A DNA stretch of 28,936 nt from JBKXSZ01 sp047017005. GTDB taxonomy: Bacteria; Bacillota; Clostridia; TANB77; CAG-508. Each line of letters starts with the position of its first letter. Position 1 is the stretch's first letter. Both the position numbers and the translations under genes were made by a program. The stretch spans positions 1 to 28,936 of the forward strand of contig JBKXSZ010000021.1 in NCBI GenBank assembly GCA_047017005.1, given 5' to 3'. Positions 8,174 through 15,665 of the stretch are shown here, one piece after another. The notes under the pieces were generated by a model. The model saw only the letters and a list, made by a program, of their open reading frames with translations, did not search any database and was not told the origin of the DNA.

Positions 8174-8686
8174 TTAAACTCCAATTAATACTCGTATATA
8201 TAAAAGAAGAATTGGAATTTTTCTTTTGGTGATTTCTTTTAATATATGTTTTGTAATAAATCTAGGGAATAAATAAGCCTCTACTATATCAATACATCTT
8301 ACCACACTCATTGCCTTTGTGATATCTCCTTTTAAAGAAAATCGATGTTGTGCATACGCTTGTGCTACTCCCATTCTACCTGTTAACATTAAGAAAGAAG
8401 CCTCTAAGCTTTTAAAGGAAATTAAAATATCTGCATTTGTTTTCATCTTTTTTCTTGTTATTTTTTCATTTTCCTTAACTAAGTAAAGGCTTGGACTATT
8501 ATCGTCTGTTTTTATTAAAATAGAAAAACCTTCTTCCCAGCTTTCTATTTCTGTTTTCACTTTATTTTCCACCTTAACTACAACTTTCATTCCACGGTAC
8601 AGAAAGAAAAAAACTATTTGTGCGATTATCTTTTTTATACTTATTTCTATTTTTTTATGTAAGGAAATTGGATATCTTTTGTTCAT
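8174..8686 (-). CDS. SCP2-like sterol/lipid-binding domain protein
   Basis: A 170-residue protein. The central and C-terminal part (NADILISFKSLEASFLMLTGRM, then AQHRFSLKGDITKAMSVVRC) follows the pattern of the SCP-2 fold, a small lipid or acyl-binding domain. In this fold an aliphatic pocket is built from a beta-sheet with the F-x-L-x-G-D signature before the last helices. It is the first gene of the cluster with an iron alcohol dehydrogenase and aldehyde dehydrogenase, so it may present a hydrophobic substrate. The start at 8686 has AAGGAAG nine bases upstream. Assignment rests on pattern only; the N-terminus is basic and hydrophobic but not a clear signal peptide. Confidence 0.65.
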   Translation of the reverse strand: MNKRYPISLHKKIEISIKKIIAQIVFFFLYRGMKVVVKVENKVKTEIESWEEGFSILIKTDDNSPSLYLVKENEKITRKKMKTNADILISFKSLEASFLMLTGRMGVAQAYAQHRFSLKGDITKAMSVVRCIDIVEAYLFPRFITKHILKEITKRKIPILLLYIRVLIGV

Positions 8687-8718
8687 TTGTTACTTCCTTT
8701 CTTTTTGCAATCTTTTCT

Positions 8719-8747
8719 ATTATACTTCTTCTTTTTTATCCTTTCAA
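8719..8747 (-). promoter_or_regulatory. Sigma-A promoter of the SCP2-ADH cluster
   Basis: Minus-strand TTGAAA (8742-8747) and perfect TATAAT (8719-8724) with a 17-base spacer. It lies 32 bases ahead of the start codon at 8686 and downstream of the terminator at 8768-8802, so the cluster starts its own transcript. Confidence 0.8.
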
Positions 8748-8767
8748 TTCTTTTGAACAAGGAGTCG

Positions 8768-8802
8768 AAAAAATACCAAGTACATACCCATACTTGGTAT
8801 TT
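8768..8802 (-). terminator. Intrinsic terminator after the DUF6056-like gene
   Basis: A 12-bp perfect stem (8771-8782 with 8791-8802, core ATACCAAGTA) and an 8-base loop are followed on the minus strand by six T. It lies just past the stop at 8817. Confidence 0.88.
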
Positions 8803-8816
8803 AATACTTTATACTT

Positions 8817-10326
8817 TTATTTTTCGTCATATGGTATTATTTTCATTTCCTGTGGAATACCATAAAGATTTTTATAATATCTTTCTGCCCAATATCCTTC
8901 TTCTAATACGTTATTTCCATCCATTTGAAAAACGGTCATATTGTCTTTTATTTTTGGCAAATATACTTCTGTTTGATTTTCTTGTTTTGCTTTTTCCAAT
9001 GCTTCCATTCTCTCTTTATGAATTTTTCCAATGTATGTATATGCTGCAATTTCTATCACTACTGTTGTTATAAATACCAAGGCGGAAATAGTTGTAAAAG
9101 TATTTACTGCTATTGTTTTATTTGCTGGTAACACTTCTATTATATACATTACTGTTAAAATAATATAGTAAATATATAAGAAGTAATTTGGTCTTGTTGA
9201 ATAATATAACGGAGTAATTACAACAGAATAAGCTACTGCATATAGACTTAAGGAAATAGCTACTAATTCCCATCTTCCTTGCTTAATGTTTAAGTAATTT
9301 TCACCTATAAATAGTAAAATTACCATTAAGAAATATATCCATCCATTCTGAAATCCAAGGCAAAGTAACATTGTTAATGTAAGAATACCACTTATTATAT
9401 AGGCATATTTATTTTTTTGTTTTATGATACGTATAATTAAAGTTATAGTAAATAGAATTGGAATTATATTTAATAAGTTTCGATAATTTAATAATAATTT
9501 TGAAAGCTCAGGTATTGCTGTTTGCATTCTTTGTATAAATGGCATTGCATACCATTCAGGGAACCCTTCCATTCTATTTGCATTTCCTGGAGCCATTAGT
9601 AAAAATCTAGCGCCTATTACAATTGGCAAAATGTAAATCAATTTTTTCCAATCCATTTTCTTATCTTTTATATAATCTATGATCATAATTGTTATTAAAA
9701 ATACAACAGCAAACGCGAAAGTACATTCATGTAAAACACCTAATCCCAAAAATAGCAAACTATTAAATATTACATGCTTTTTCATTCTTGTTTTTAAATA
9801 GTAAATAATCGTAAATATAACTAAGAAAAATGTCCATACATAATTAACAGAACCTGCTATCCAATAAATCAACTCTTTCATACTGTAGATTGCAAGTAAA
9901 AGTCCTGTCATTAGTAATGGGATGCCAAGTTTAAATTTCTTTCTTTTTTCGTCATCAATGAAGTGTAAAATAATAAGATATCCTATATAAATAGTCCCCA
10001 TTAATATAAGTGGATTTAAAAATGACCATAAGGTTCTTTCAAATATAAGAAGCCCAGATACCACGCAATGAACCAAAAACCTTCCATTTAAATTTTGATA
10101 TTCTGCTCTTTCATTTAATATTACTTGTCCGAAGAGTTTCTATTCTGTCATTTCCTCTATACAAAAAGGAGTAAGGTAAATCATCATTTCCTGAGAAAGT
10201 ATTTAGTGAAGTATATATTAAAGCTAAATATCCTATTAATAAAATAATTAGTACAAATTTATCTCGTTTTATACAAGTTACTATATTGGTATTAATTTCT
10301 TTTAAGTTTTTCTTTATTTTTTCCAT
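8817..10326 (-). pseudogene. Polytopic membrane protein of DUF6056 type with +1 frame break at CGG
   Basis: The start is at 10326. The first 65 residues contain one membrane helix (FVLIILLIGYLALIYTSL) and the family-like GNDDLPYSFLYRGNDRIETL. The frame then ends at 10111. The continuation GQVILNERAEYQNLNGRFLVHC runs one frame over into a long segment with about ten membrane helices, including the motifs AGSVNYVW, LGVLHEC and APGNANRM. This matches DUF6056-like proteins, which resemble GT-C-type glycosyltransferases of the envelope; function is unknown. The break is exactly at the in-frame codon CGG (10129-10131), preceded by CTT: skipping one base restores the frame. The total would be about 500 residues, normal for the family. 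The gene is a single-gene unit ending at the terminator 8768-8802. A weak extended -10 (TGATATACT) lies ahead of the start. Confidence 0.75.
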
Positions 10327-10445
10327 TTTTATCCTACCTTTCTTTTCCTGTTAAAGTATATCATTTCTCTTTTTATTAATCTAGTATTTTTTCATTTTAA
10401 GATTAATTAGGATTAAGTTTTTTATTTATATATCCTGATAAATAC

Positions 10446-10484
10446 ATAAAAAGCACTTAGGAAGCTATTCTAAGTGCTTTTTAT
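10446..10484 (-). terminator. Intrinsic terminator after gmk
   Basis: A 15-bp stem (10446-10460 with 10470-10484, core AAAAAGCACTTAG) with a 9-base loop. The A/T-rich arm gives TTTTTAT at the end of the minus-strand transcript. It closes the rsmE-gmk operon. Confidence 0.88.
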
Positions 10485-10497
10485 CTGTTTCTGCTTA

Positions 10498-11076
10498 TTA
10501 TCTTTTCATTTCTTTTTCTATTCTTTCTTCATTTTCAATAATAGTCATAATAATTTGTACAGTTTTTTCTAAATCATCGTTTTTTAATACATAATCATAA
10601 ATACCAATTTTTGATTCTTCATAATCAAATCGATTTAGTCGTAATTTAATTTCCTTTGGACTTGCTTTGTCTTCTCTATTTTTTAATCTTCGTTCTAATT
10701 CTGCTTTTGGAACTCTTAAAAAGATGGTTACTACTCTTGTATCTTCTTTTAGAAGTCTTACTAAATTTTCTGTTCCATTCACATCCATGTCTTTTACAAT
10801 TATTTTTCCACTTGCTATTTTTTCATTCAATAACTTTCTAGAGGTACCATAATAATGTTCATGATGAACATCAAATTCATATAACTCTTTGTTTTTTATC
10901 ATTCTTTCAAATTCTTCTGTAGAGACGAAGTTATAAGTTCCCCCAGCTACATCATTTGCTCGCATTGGTCTATCTGTATAAGCTGGAAGTGATGTTACTC
11001 TGTCCATTCTTTTTATTAATTCTTTTTTTATTGTATCTTTTCCTGCTCCTGATACTCCAGATAATAGAACTAACAT
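10498..11076 (-). CDS. gmk: Guanylate kinase (divergent)
   Basis: A 192-residue P-loop kinase, ATP + GMP to ADP + GDP. The Walker A motif is GVSGAGKDT (residues 7-15), where most Gmk proteins have G-P-S-G-x-G-K-G/S. The GMP-binding region YTDRPMRANDVAGGTYNFVSTEEF and YYGTS follows the family pattern, with the invariant Arg in DRPMR. The lid with its double arginine is seen in ELERRLKNRE. It overlaps the stop of rpoZ by seven bases (ATGTTAG), a sign of translational coupling. The P-loop and the Thr-Asp in place of Thr-Thr before the first Arg are unusual, so a related nucleotide kinase is possible. Position in the remA-rpoZ cluster strongly favours Gmk. Confidence 0.85.
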   Translation of the reverse strand: MLVLLSGVSGAGKDTIKKELIKRMDRVTSLPAYTDRPMRANDVAGGTYNFVSTEEFERMIKNKELYEFDVHHEHYYGTSRKLLNEKIASGKIIVKDMDVNGTENLVRLLKEDTRVVTIFLRVPKAELERRLKNREDKASPKEIKLRLNRFDYEESKIGIYDYVLKNDDLEKTVQIIMTIIENEERIEKEMKR

Positions 11077-11258
11077 GCGGTCACCTTGCCTTCTGCAATT
11101 TCTTCTGCAGCAAGTGTTACTGTAGATTCCGCATCTGAATCTACTAAAGGTTTAGCTCCCTTTGAAAGTTGTCTTGCTCTTTTTGCAGTCATGATTACTA
11201 GTTCATAACGATTATCTGCTTTTGTTAATAATTCTGTAACAGTTGGTTTTACCATCAT
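11070..11258 (-). CDS. rpoZ: RNA polymerase omega subunit
   Basis: A 62-residue protein with the omega signature NRYELVIMTAKRARQL and the following GAKPLV, which wraps the C-terminal tail of beta-prime and aids polymerase assembly. The length is short, as usual in Clostridia. It overlaps gmk by seven bases and follows remA by 19 bases. In Bacillus the order is remA-gmk-rpoZ; here rpoZ precedes gmk. Two ATG codons stand at the start; which one is used is not decided by the weak GGGAG upstream. Confidence 0.9.
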   Translation of the reverse strand: MMVKPTVTELLTKADNRYELVIMTAKRARQLSKGAKPLVDSDAESTVTLAAEEIAEGKVTAC

Positions 11259-11277
11259 TGTTATACACGCTCCCTTT

Positions 11278-11526
11278 TTATTCTTCTTCTATATCTTTAT
11301 CTAATCTTGCTGCTACCGTTTCTGGTTGAACAGCAGATAAAATAACATGGCCAGAATCCATGATAATGACAGCTCTTGTTCTTCTACCATAAGTAGCATC
11401 TACTGCATTTCCTTTATCTTTTGCTTCTTGTACAATTCTTTTTATTGGTGCTGACTCTGGGCTTACAATCGCAATAATTCGATTGGCAGATACAATATTT
11501 CCAAATCCAATATTGATTAGTTTCAT
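11278..11526 (-). CDS. remA: RemA-type DNA-binding regulator (DUF370)
   Basis: An 82-residue small basic protein. The pattern KLINIGFGNIVSANRIIAIVSPESAPIKR and the later TYGRRTRAVIIMDSGHVILSAVQPETV match the RemA/DUF370 family almost throughout. In Bacillus RemA forms rings that wrap DNA and activates matrix and osmoprotection genes; in Clostridia its targets are largely unknown. It lies between yicC and rpoZ, the standard context. The start has GAAAGGAAAG upstream. Confidence 0.93.
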   Translation of the reverse strand: MKLINIGFGNIVSANRIIAIVSPESAPIKRIVQEAKDKGNAVDATYGRRTRAVIIMDSGHVILSAVQPETVAARLDKDIEEE

Positions 11527-11581
11527 AGTTCACTTTCCTTTCGATATATCTTACTTTACAGGATATATCTTTTTTAATTTT

Positions 11582-12456
11582 TTATTCGATATTTTGTATT
11601 TGTTCTCGGATATTTTCAATTTCTGTTTTCATATCGACTACTCGATTGGTTATTTCTAATTTGTTTGCTTTGGAACCAATAGTGTTGGTTTCTCGATTCA
11701 TTTCTTGAATAAGAAAATCTAATTTTTTACCAATTGGACTTTCGCCTTCTATTAAACTTAGAAATTGGCTAATATGACTTTTTAATCTTGTAAGTTCTTC
11801 TTCAACCGAGCATTTATCTGAATAAATTACAATCTCTTGCGCTAATCTTGTTTGGTCTACTACATCTGTTTTTAAGATTTCTTTTATTCTTTCTTCTAAT
11901 TTTACTACATATTCTTCTACAAGTCCAGTAGAAAGTTTGGAAATCTCTTCTATTTTCTCTGTTATACGTTCTATTCTATTTTGTAAATCAATTTTTAGTT
12001 TTTCTCCTTCTGTCTCTTTCATTTGAACCAAACTATTTAATGCTTCTACTAAAGGAATCTGTATTTCTTTCCAAATTAAATCTTCATCTTCATCATTTTC
12101 AATTAGTAATACTTCTTGAAACTTGGCTATTTCAATTATAGAATATTCTTTTTTAATATTTGCTTCATCTGCTAGGTTATTTAATTCTTCTATGTATAAT
12201 TTGCTAACTCTTTATTGATTTTAATATTTTTTCCTTTATTGCTAGTATTTAAAAAAGTGATAAATATATCTATTTTTCCTCTTGAAATTCTATTTGTTAC
12301 TTCTTTTTTTATCTTTTCTTCTAAATAACTAATACTCCTAGGAAGTTTAATAGATACATCACTGTATTTGTGATTTACTGCTTTTATTTCTATTTGATAT
12401 TCTCTTCCTTCTACTTCATACTTAGCTCTTCCATAGCCAGTCATGCTTTTAATCAT
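11582..12456 (-). CDS. YicC-family endoribonuclease, frame disrupted
   Basis: The N-terminal 85 residues (MIKSMTGYGRAKYEVEGREYQIEIKAVNHKY...) are a textbook YicC start. The frame then hits TAG at 12190-12192. The rest resumes one frame over (KLYIEELNNLADEANIKKEYS...) and runs to 11582 with the DUF1732-type end (GKKLDFLIQEMNRETNTIGSKA). One missing A in the short A-run near 12198-12203 explains the break, giving about 290 residues, normal for the family. YicC proteins are hexameric or toroidal endoribonucleases linked to stationary-phase RNA decay. It overlaps the stop of the upstream membrane-protein gene by eight bases. A deletion in an A-run is a common sequencing error, so the gene is probably intact in the cell. 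Confidence 0.85.
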
Positions 12457-13492
12457 TTTTCTTCTCCTCTTCTGAAGTTTTTTCTACTTTTTTCTTTGTT
12501 GACTTCTTTGTTGTTTTTTTAGGAGCTGATTGTTTTGCTCCTGTTGTTTTCTTATTAGTTGTTCCTGTTTTTGAAGTAGTCTTAGTAGTTGTCTTTTTTG
12601 CTTCTTTTTTCTCTTCTTCTGCTGTTTTTTTAGAAGCTGTTTTAGCAGTAGTTTTCTTGTTTGCTACCTTTTTTACTGGTTCTTTTTCTTCTTTTAATTT
12701 TGTTGTTTCTTTGGTTGATGTTGCTTTTCTTTTTCTTGTTGTCTTTACTGTATTATTCTTTTCTTCTGTCTTTGTTGTTTTCTTTTTAGCTGTAGTCGGT
12801 GTACTTTTTTTCGCTGGTGATTTCTTTTTAGTAGTATTCTTTTTAGCAACCTCTTTTTCGTCTATTTCCTTTATTTTTGGTTTCTCTTCTTTAAGTTCTC
12901 CCTTTATTTTTATGTTCTCTATTTTTTCTATCTTTTCTTCTTTTTCATTTTTCTTTTTTGGTTCCTTTTTGGATGGTTTTTCTTTTTTTACAATTTCTTT
13001 AATATCACTTAGACTTGCAATGTATTGTTTTTTCATTCTTACATAAATAATGATAGCCTTTGCAATAAAGTATGCTGAAAAGATATACGAAAAGGAAAGA
13101 ACAATATATACATAAGGAAGTGGTGTTGTTATACAGGCATAAACTAAAAACATCGTAACAAGTCCTAGCAATAAAGCTTCTATTCCATGAATACATAAAT
13201 TACTATTTTCTTTTTTATATGCTCTTTCAAATAGTAAAATAGCAATTACTAAAAGAGTTCCACTAAAGACTTTTAAGTCTGTATAGTATACATTTCTTTC
13301 TATATTGATAAAACCAAGATTCATGAATATGAAATATAGCATAATAACAATAGCGATTCCTATATTCTCAAATACTTTTTTATTTATTTTAGCAGCTTCT
13401 TCTTTTGGCAATTTTTTCTTAGATTTTATTTCTTTTTCTATATTCTCTACTACTTTTTTTTCTGTTTCTTCATTTACTTTTTCTTTTTTCAT
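12449..13492 (-). CDS. Four-helix membrane protein with long Lys/Thr/Ala-rich tail
   Basis: 347 residues. Residues 1-40 are highly charged. About residues 45-155 contain four hydrophobic helices (around IGIAIVIMLYFIFMNLGF, FSGTLLVIAILLF, ALLLGLVTMFLVYACI and YIVLSFSYIFSAYFIAKAI). From about residue 165 to the end the protein is a low-complexity run of Lys, Thr, Glu, Ala and Ser with repeated KKTT and KKST units, like histone H1/AlgP-type tails. Such tails bind nucleic acid or acidic polymers. I do not recognise the family of the membrane part. It starts 17 bases after rsmE and overlaps yicC, so it is co-transcribed with them. The tail suggests a membrane protein that tethers DNA, RNA or wall polymer, which is inference only. 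Confidence 0.8.
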   Translation of the reverse strand: MKKEKVNEETEKKVVENIEKEIKSKKKLPKEEAAKINKKVFENIGIAIVIMLYFIFMNLGFINIERNVYYTDLKVFSGTLLVIAILLFERAYKKENSNLCIHGIEALLLGLVTMFLVYACITTPLPYVYIVLSFSYIFSAYFIAKAIIIYVRMKKQYIASLSDIKEIVKKEKPSKKEPKKKNEKEEKIEKIENIKIKGELKEEKPKIKEIDEKEVAKKNTTKKKSPAKKSTPTTAKKKTTKTEEKNNTVKTTRKRKATSTKETTKLKEEKEPVKKVANKKTTAKTASKKTAEEEKKEAKKTTTKTTSKTGTTNKKTTGAKQSAPKKTTKKSTKKKVEKTSEEEKKND

Positions 13493-13509
13493 ATGGATTC
13501 CCCTTTTCT

Positions 13510-14268
13510 TTATTGTAGTTCATCTAATTCATACATAAGAATAGAAGTTAACACAAGAGCTACTGTCTCTGTTCTTAATATTCTTTTTCCTAAAGTAATA
13601 ATGCTAGCTCCTTCTTCTTTTAGAATTTCAATCTCTTCTTCTGAAATTCCACCTTCTGGTCCTATTATAACACCAATTTTGGGATTTTTTAAAGTTTTTT
13701 TACTAGAAATTCTTTTTATTTCTTCTTTTAATGTATGATTTCTTTCATTTTCATAAGCTACAATAAAAGCATCATATTCTTTTATACGCTTTTTCATTTC
13801 TTTTATCTTTAAAATTGGTTCTACTTCAGGGATCTCATCTCTACCGCTTTGTTTTGCTGCTACTTCTGCAATTTTCTGCCAGCGCTCTTGTTTTTTTATT
13901 TTTCCTTTTTCATCTAATTTTACAATACTTCTAATCATTTCAACTGGTATGATTTTTTTAGCTCCTAATTCCGTAGATTTTTGGATAATTAGCTCCATTT
14001 TCTCTGCTTTAGGAATCCCTTGGTAGATATCAATTTCTACTTCCGGTTCTGCGTTTTGTCCTAATACATCGATAATATGACATACTATTTTTTCTTTTGT
14101 TATCTCTTCTATCTTTGTAATATAGTTTAATCTTGTATCTAAATTACAGATGATAACTTCTTTTCCTACTGGCATACGTAATACATTTCTTATATGATTT
14201 ACATCATTTCCTGTTATTGTTATTCTATTTTCTTCAATTTGATTTTCATTTACAAAAAATTTGGGCAT
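13510..14268 (-). CDS. rsmE: 16S rRNA (uracil1498-N3)-methyltransferase
   Basis: 252 residues, the usual length. The N-terminal PUA-like domain begins MPKFFVNENQI and contains GNDVNHIRNVLRMPVG. The C-terminal SPOUT methyltransferase domain has the trefoil-knot signature IGPEGGISEEEIE and LGKRILRTETVALVLTSIL, which bind S-adenosylmethionine. The enzyme methylates U1498 of 16S rRNA in the assembled 30S subunit. It heads the operon reaching to gmk, driven by the promoter at 14331-14359. In many Firmicutes prmA lies between dnaJ and rsmE; it is absent here. Confidence 0.95.
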   Translation of the reverse strand: MPKFFVNENQIEENRITITGNDVNHIRNVLRMPVGKEVIICNLDTRLNYITKIEEITKEKIVCHIIDVLGQNAEPEVEIDIYQGIPKAEKMELIIQKSTELGAKKIIPVEMIRSIVKLDEKGKIKKQERWQKIAEVAAKQSGRDEIPEVEPILKIKEMKKRIKEYDAFIVAYENERNHTLKEEIKRISSKKTLKNPKIGVIIGPEGGISEEEIEILKEEGASIITLGKRILRTETVALVLTSILMYELDELQ

Positions 14269-14330
14269 TTCTTTATTCCTTACTTTATTCTATTTTTATT
14301 CAATATAATTTCTTTTTACTTAGTTTTATT

Positions 14331-14359
14331 AGTATAGCATATTTCTATCACCTTTTCAA
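14331..14359 (-). promoter_or_regulatory. Sigma-A promoter of the rsmE operon
   Basis: Minus-strand TTGAAA (14354-14359) and TATACT (14331-14336) with a 17-base spacer, 62 bases ahead of the rsmE start and just after the dnaJ terminator. Confidence 0.75.
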
Positions 14360-14385
14360 TTTTAACATTTCATAAAATATTAATT

Positions 14386-14418
14386 AAGAAAAAATCCTAT
14401 CGTATGATACGATAGGAT
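14386..14418 (-). terminator. Intrinsic terminator after dnaJ
   Basis: A perfect 11-bp stem ATCCTATCGTA (14394-14404) with 14408-14418 and a three-base loop, followed on the minus strand by TTTTTTCTTAA. It closes the heat-shock operon ten bases after the dnaJ stop. Confidence 0.92.
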
Positions 14419-14428
14419 ACTATTTCTT

Positions 14429-15586
14429 CTATCCGAATAAACCTCTTTTTTTAATTGGTGGTTGTTCATTCATTGTCTTAGCAAGCTCTACTAACAATTC
14501 TCTTTGCTCTTTGGTTAATTTCTTTGGTGTTTGGACAATAACCGTAAAAATAAAATCTCCTTTAAAGTTACCTCTTACACTTTCGAATCCTTTTCCACGT
14601 ATATTGAAATTAGTTCCGGTTTGCGTTCCTTCCGGTATTTTATATTTTACTTTTTCTCCATTTACCATTGGTACTTCTATTTCCGCTCCTAAAGTTGCTT
14701 GTGTAATACTTACTGGTATTTCACATAATACATGCTCTCCTCTTCTTGTATAGATTCGATGTCTTTTTACATGTACTATAATATGTAAGTCTCCTTTTCC
14801 TCCTCCACGTTTTCCAGGTTCTCCTTGTCCATGTGCAATGATTTCTCCTCCATCATCAATACCTGCTGGTATTTTGATTTTAATTTTGATTTGTTTACGT
14901 ACCGTTCCTTTTCCACGGCATTCTGGACATGGTTCTTTTATTACTTTTCCTTCTCCATGACATTCTGGACATGTTTTTGTTGTTTGTACTTGCCCTCCAA
15001 AGAATGGGCTTTGCATTACTTGCGTAATAGTTCCTCTTCCTCCACATGTTTTACAAGTTTCTGCTTGGGTTCCTGGTTTTGCTCCTGTACCATGGCAAGT
15101 ATTACAGGTATCATTTTTAGGAATAACAATTTCTTTTTCTACTCCACTATAGGATTCTTCAAAGGTAATTTCTAGGTTATATCGTAAATCTGCACCTCTT
15201 ACTGGTCCTGTCTTACTTTTAGAGCTTCTACCTCCTCCAAACATAGAAGAAAGAATATCATCAATGTCAATTCCAAATCCATCTCCAAATCCACTAAATC
15301 CACCAAATCCAGAACCTCCATAGTTATATCCTCCGGCTCCTCCTCCAAATCCACTTGGGTCTGCTGTTCCAAATTGGTCATACATTTTTCTTTTTTGTGG
15401 GTCAGATAATACTTCATAGGCTTCATTTACTTCTTTAAATTTAGCCTCAGCCTCTTTTTTGTTATCTGGATTTGCATCAGGATGATATTTTTTAGCAAGC
15501 TTTCGAAATGCTCTCTTTAGTTCTTCGTCTGTAGCACCTTTTTGTACTCCTAAGACTTCATAATAATCTCTTTTCTGCTCTGCCAT
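14429..15586 (-). CDS. dnaJ: Chaperone protein DnaJ (type I Hsp40)
   Basis: 385 residues with the full type I layout. The J domain carries the HPD motif at residues 35-37 (KKYHPDANP). A Gly/Phe-rich linker spans about residues 75-110. Four CxxCxGxG zinc repeats follow (CNTCHGTG, CKTCGGRG, CPECHGEG, CPECRGKG), then the C-terminal substrate-binding domains. It stimulates DnaK ATPase and delivers unfolded clients. The start at 15586 (MAEQKRDYYEVLG) is preferred over the ATG four codons upstream because GGAGGAG lies between them, immediately ahead of it. It is last in the hrcA operon. Confidence 0.97.
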   Translation of the reverse strand: MAEQKRDYYEVLGVQKGATDEELKRAFRKLAKKYHPDANPDNKKEAEAKFKEVNEAYEVLSDPQKRKMYDQFGTADPSGFGGGAGGYNYGGSGFGGFSGFGDGFGIDIDDILSSMFGGGRSSKSKTGPVRGADLRYNLEITFEESYSGVEKEIVIPKNDTCNTCHGTGAKPGTQAETCKTCGGRGTITQVMQSPFFGGQVQTTKTCPECHGEGKVIKEPCPECRGKGTVRKQIKIKIKIPAGIDDGGEIIAHGQGEPGKRGGGKGDLHIIVHVKRHRIYTRRGEHVLCEIPVSITQATLGAEIEVPMVNGEKVKYKIPEGTQTGTNFNIRGKGFESVRGNFKGDFIFTVIVQTPKKLTKEQRELLVELAKTMNEQPPIKKRGLFG

Positions 15587-15665
15587 TTTCTCCTCCATTA
15601 TTCTTGCTTTACTTTTTTGGAAAGAGGGCAGAGATTATTCCGCCCTCCTACTTTAAAGTATGTTT

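Noticed and set aside
12657..13046. Long Phe/Val/Ser-rich open frame on the plus strand
   Set aside because: It is the antisense of the Lys/Thr-rich tail gene; low-complexity AAR codons read backwards give TTY/CTT-type codons. No ribosome site.
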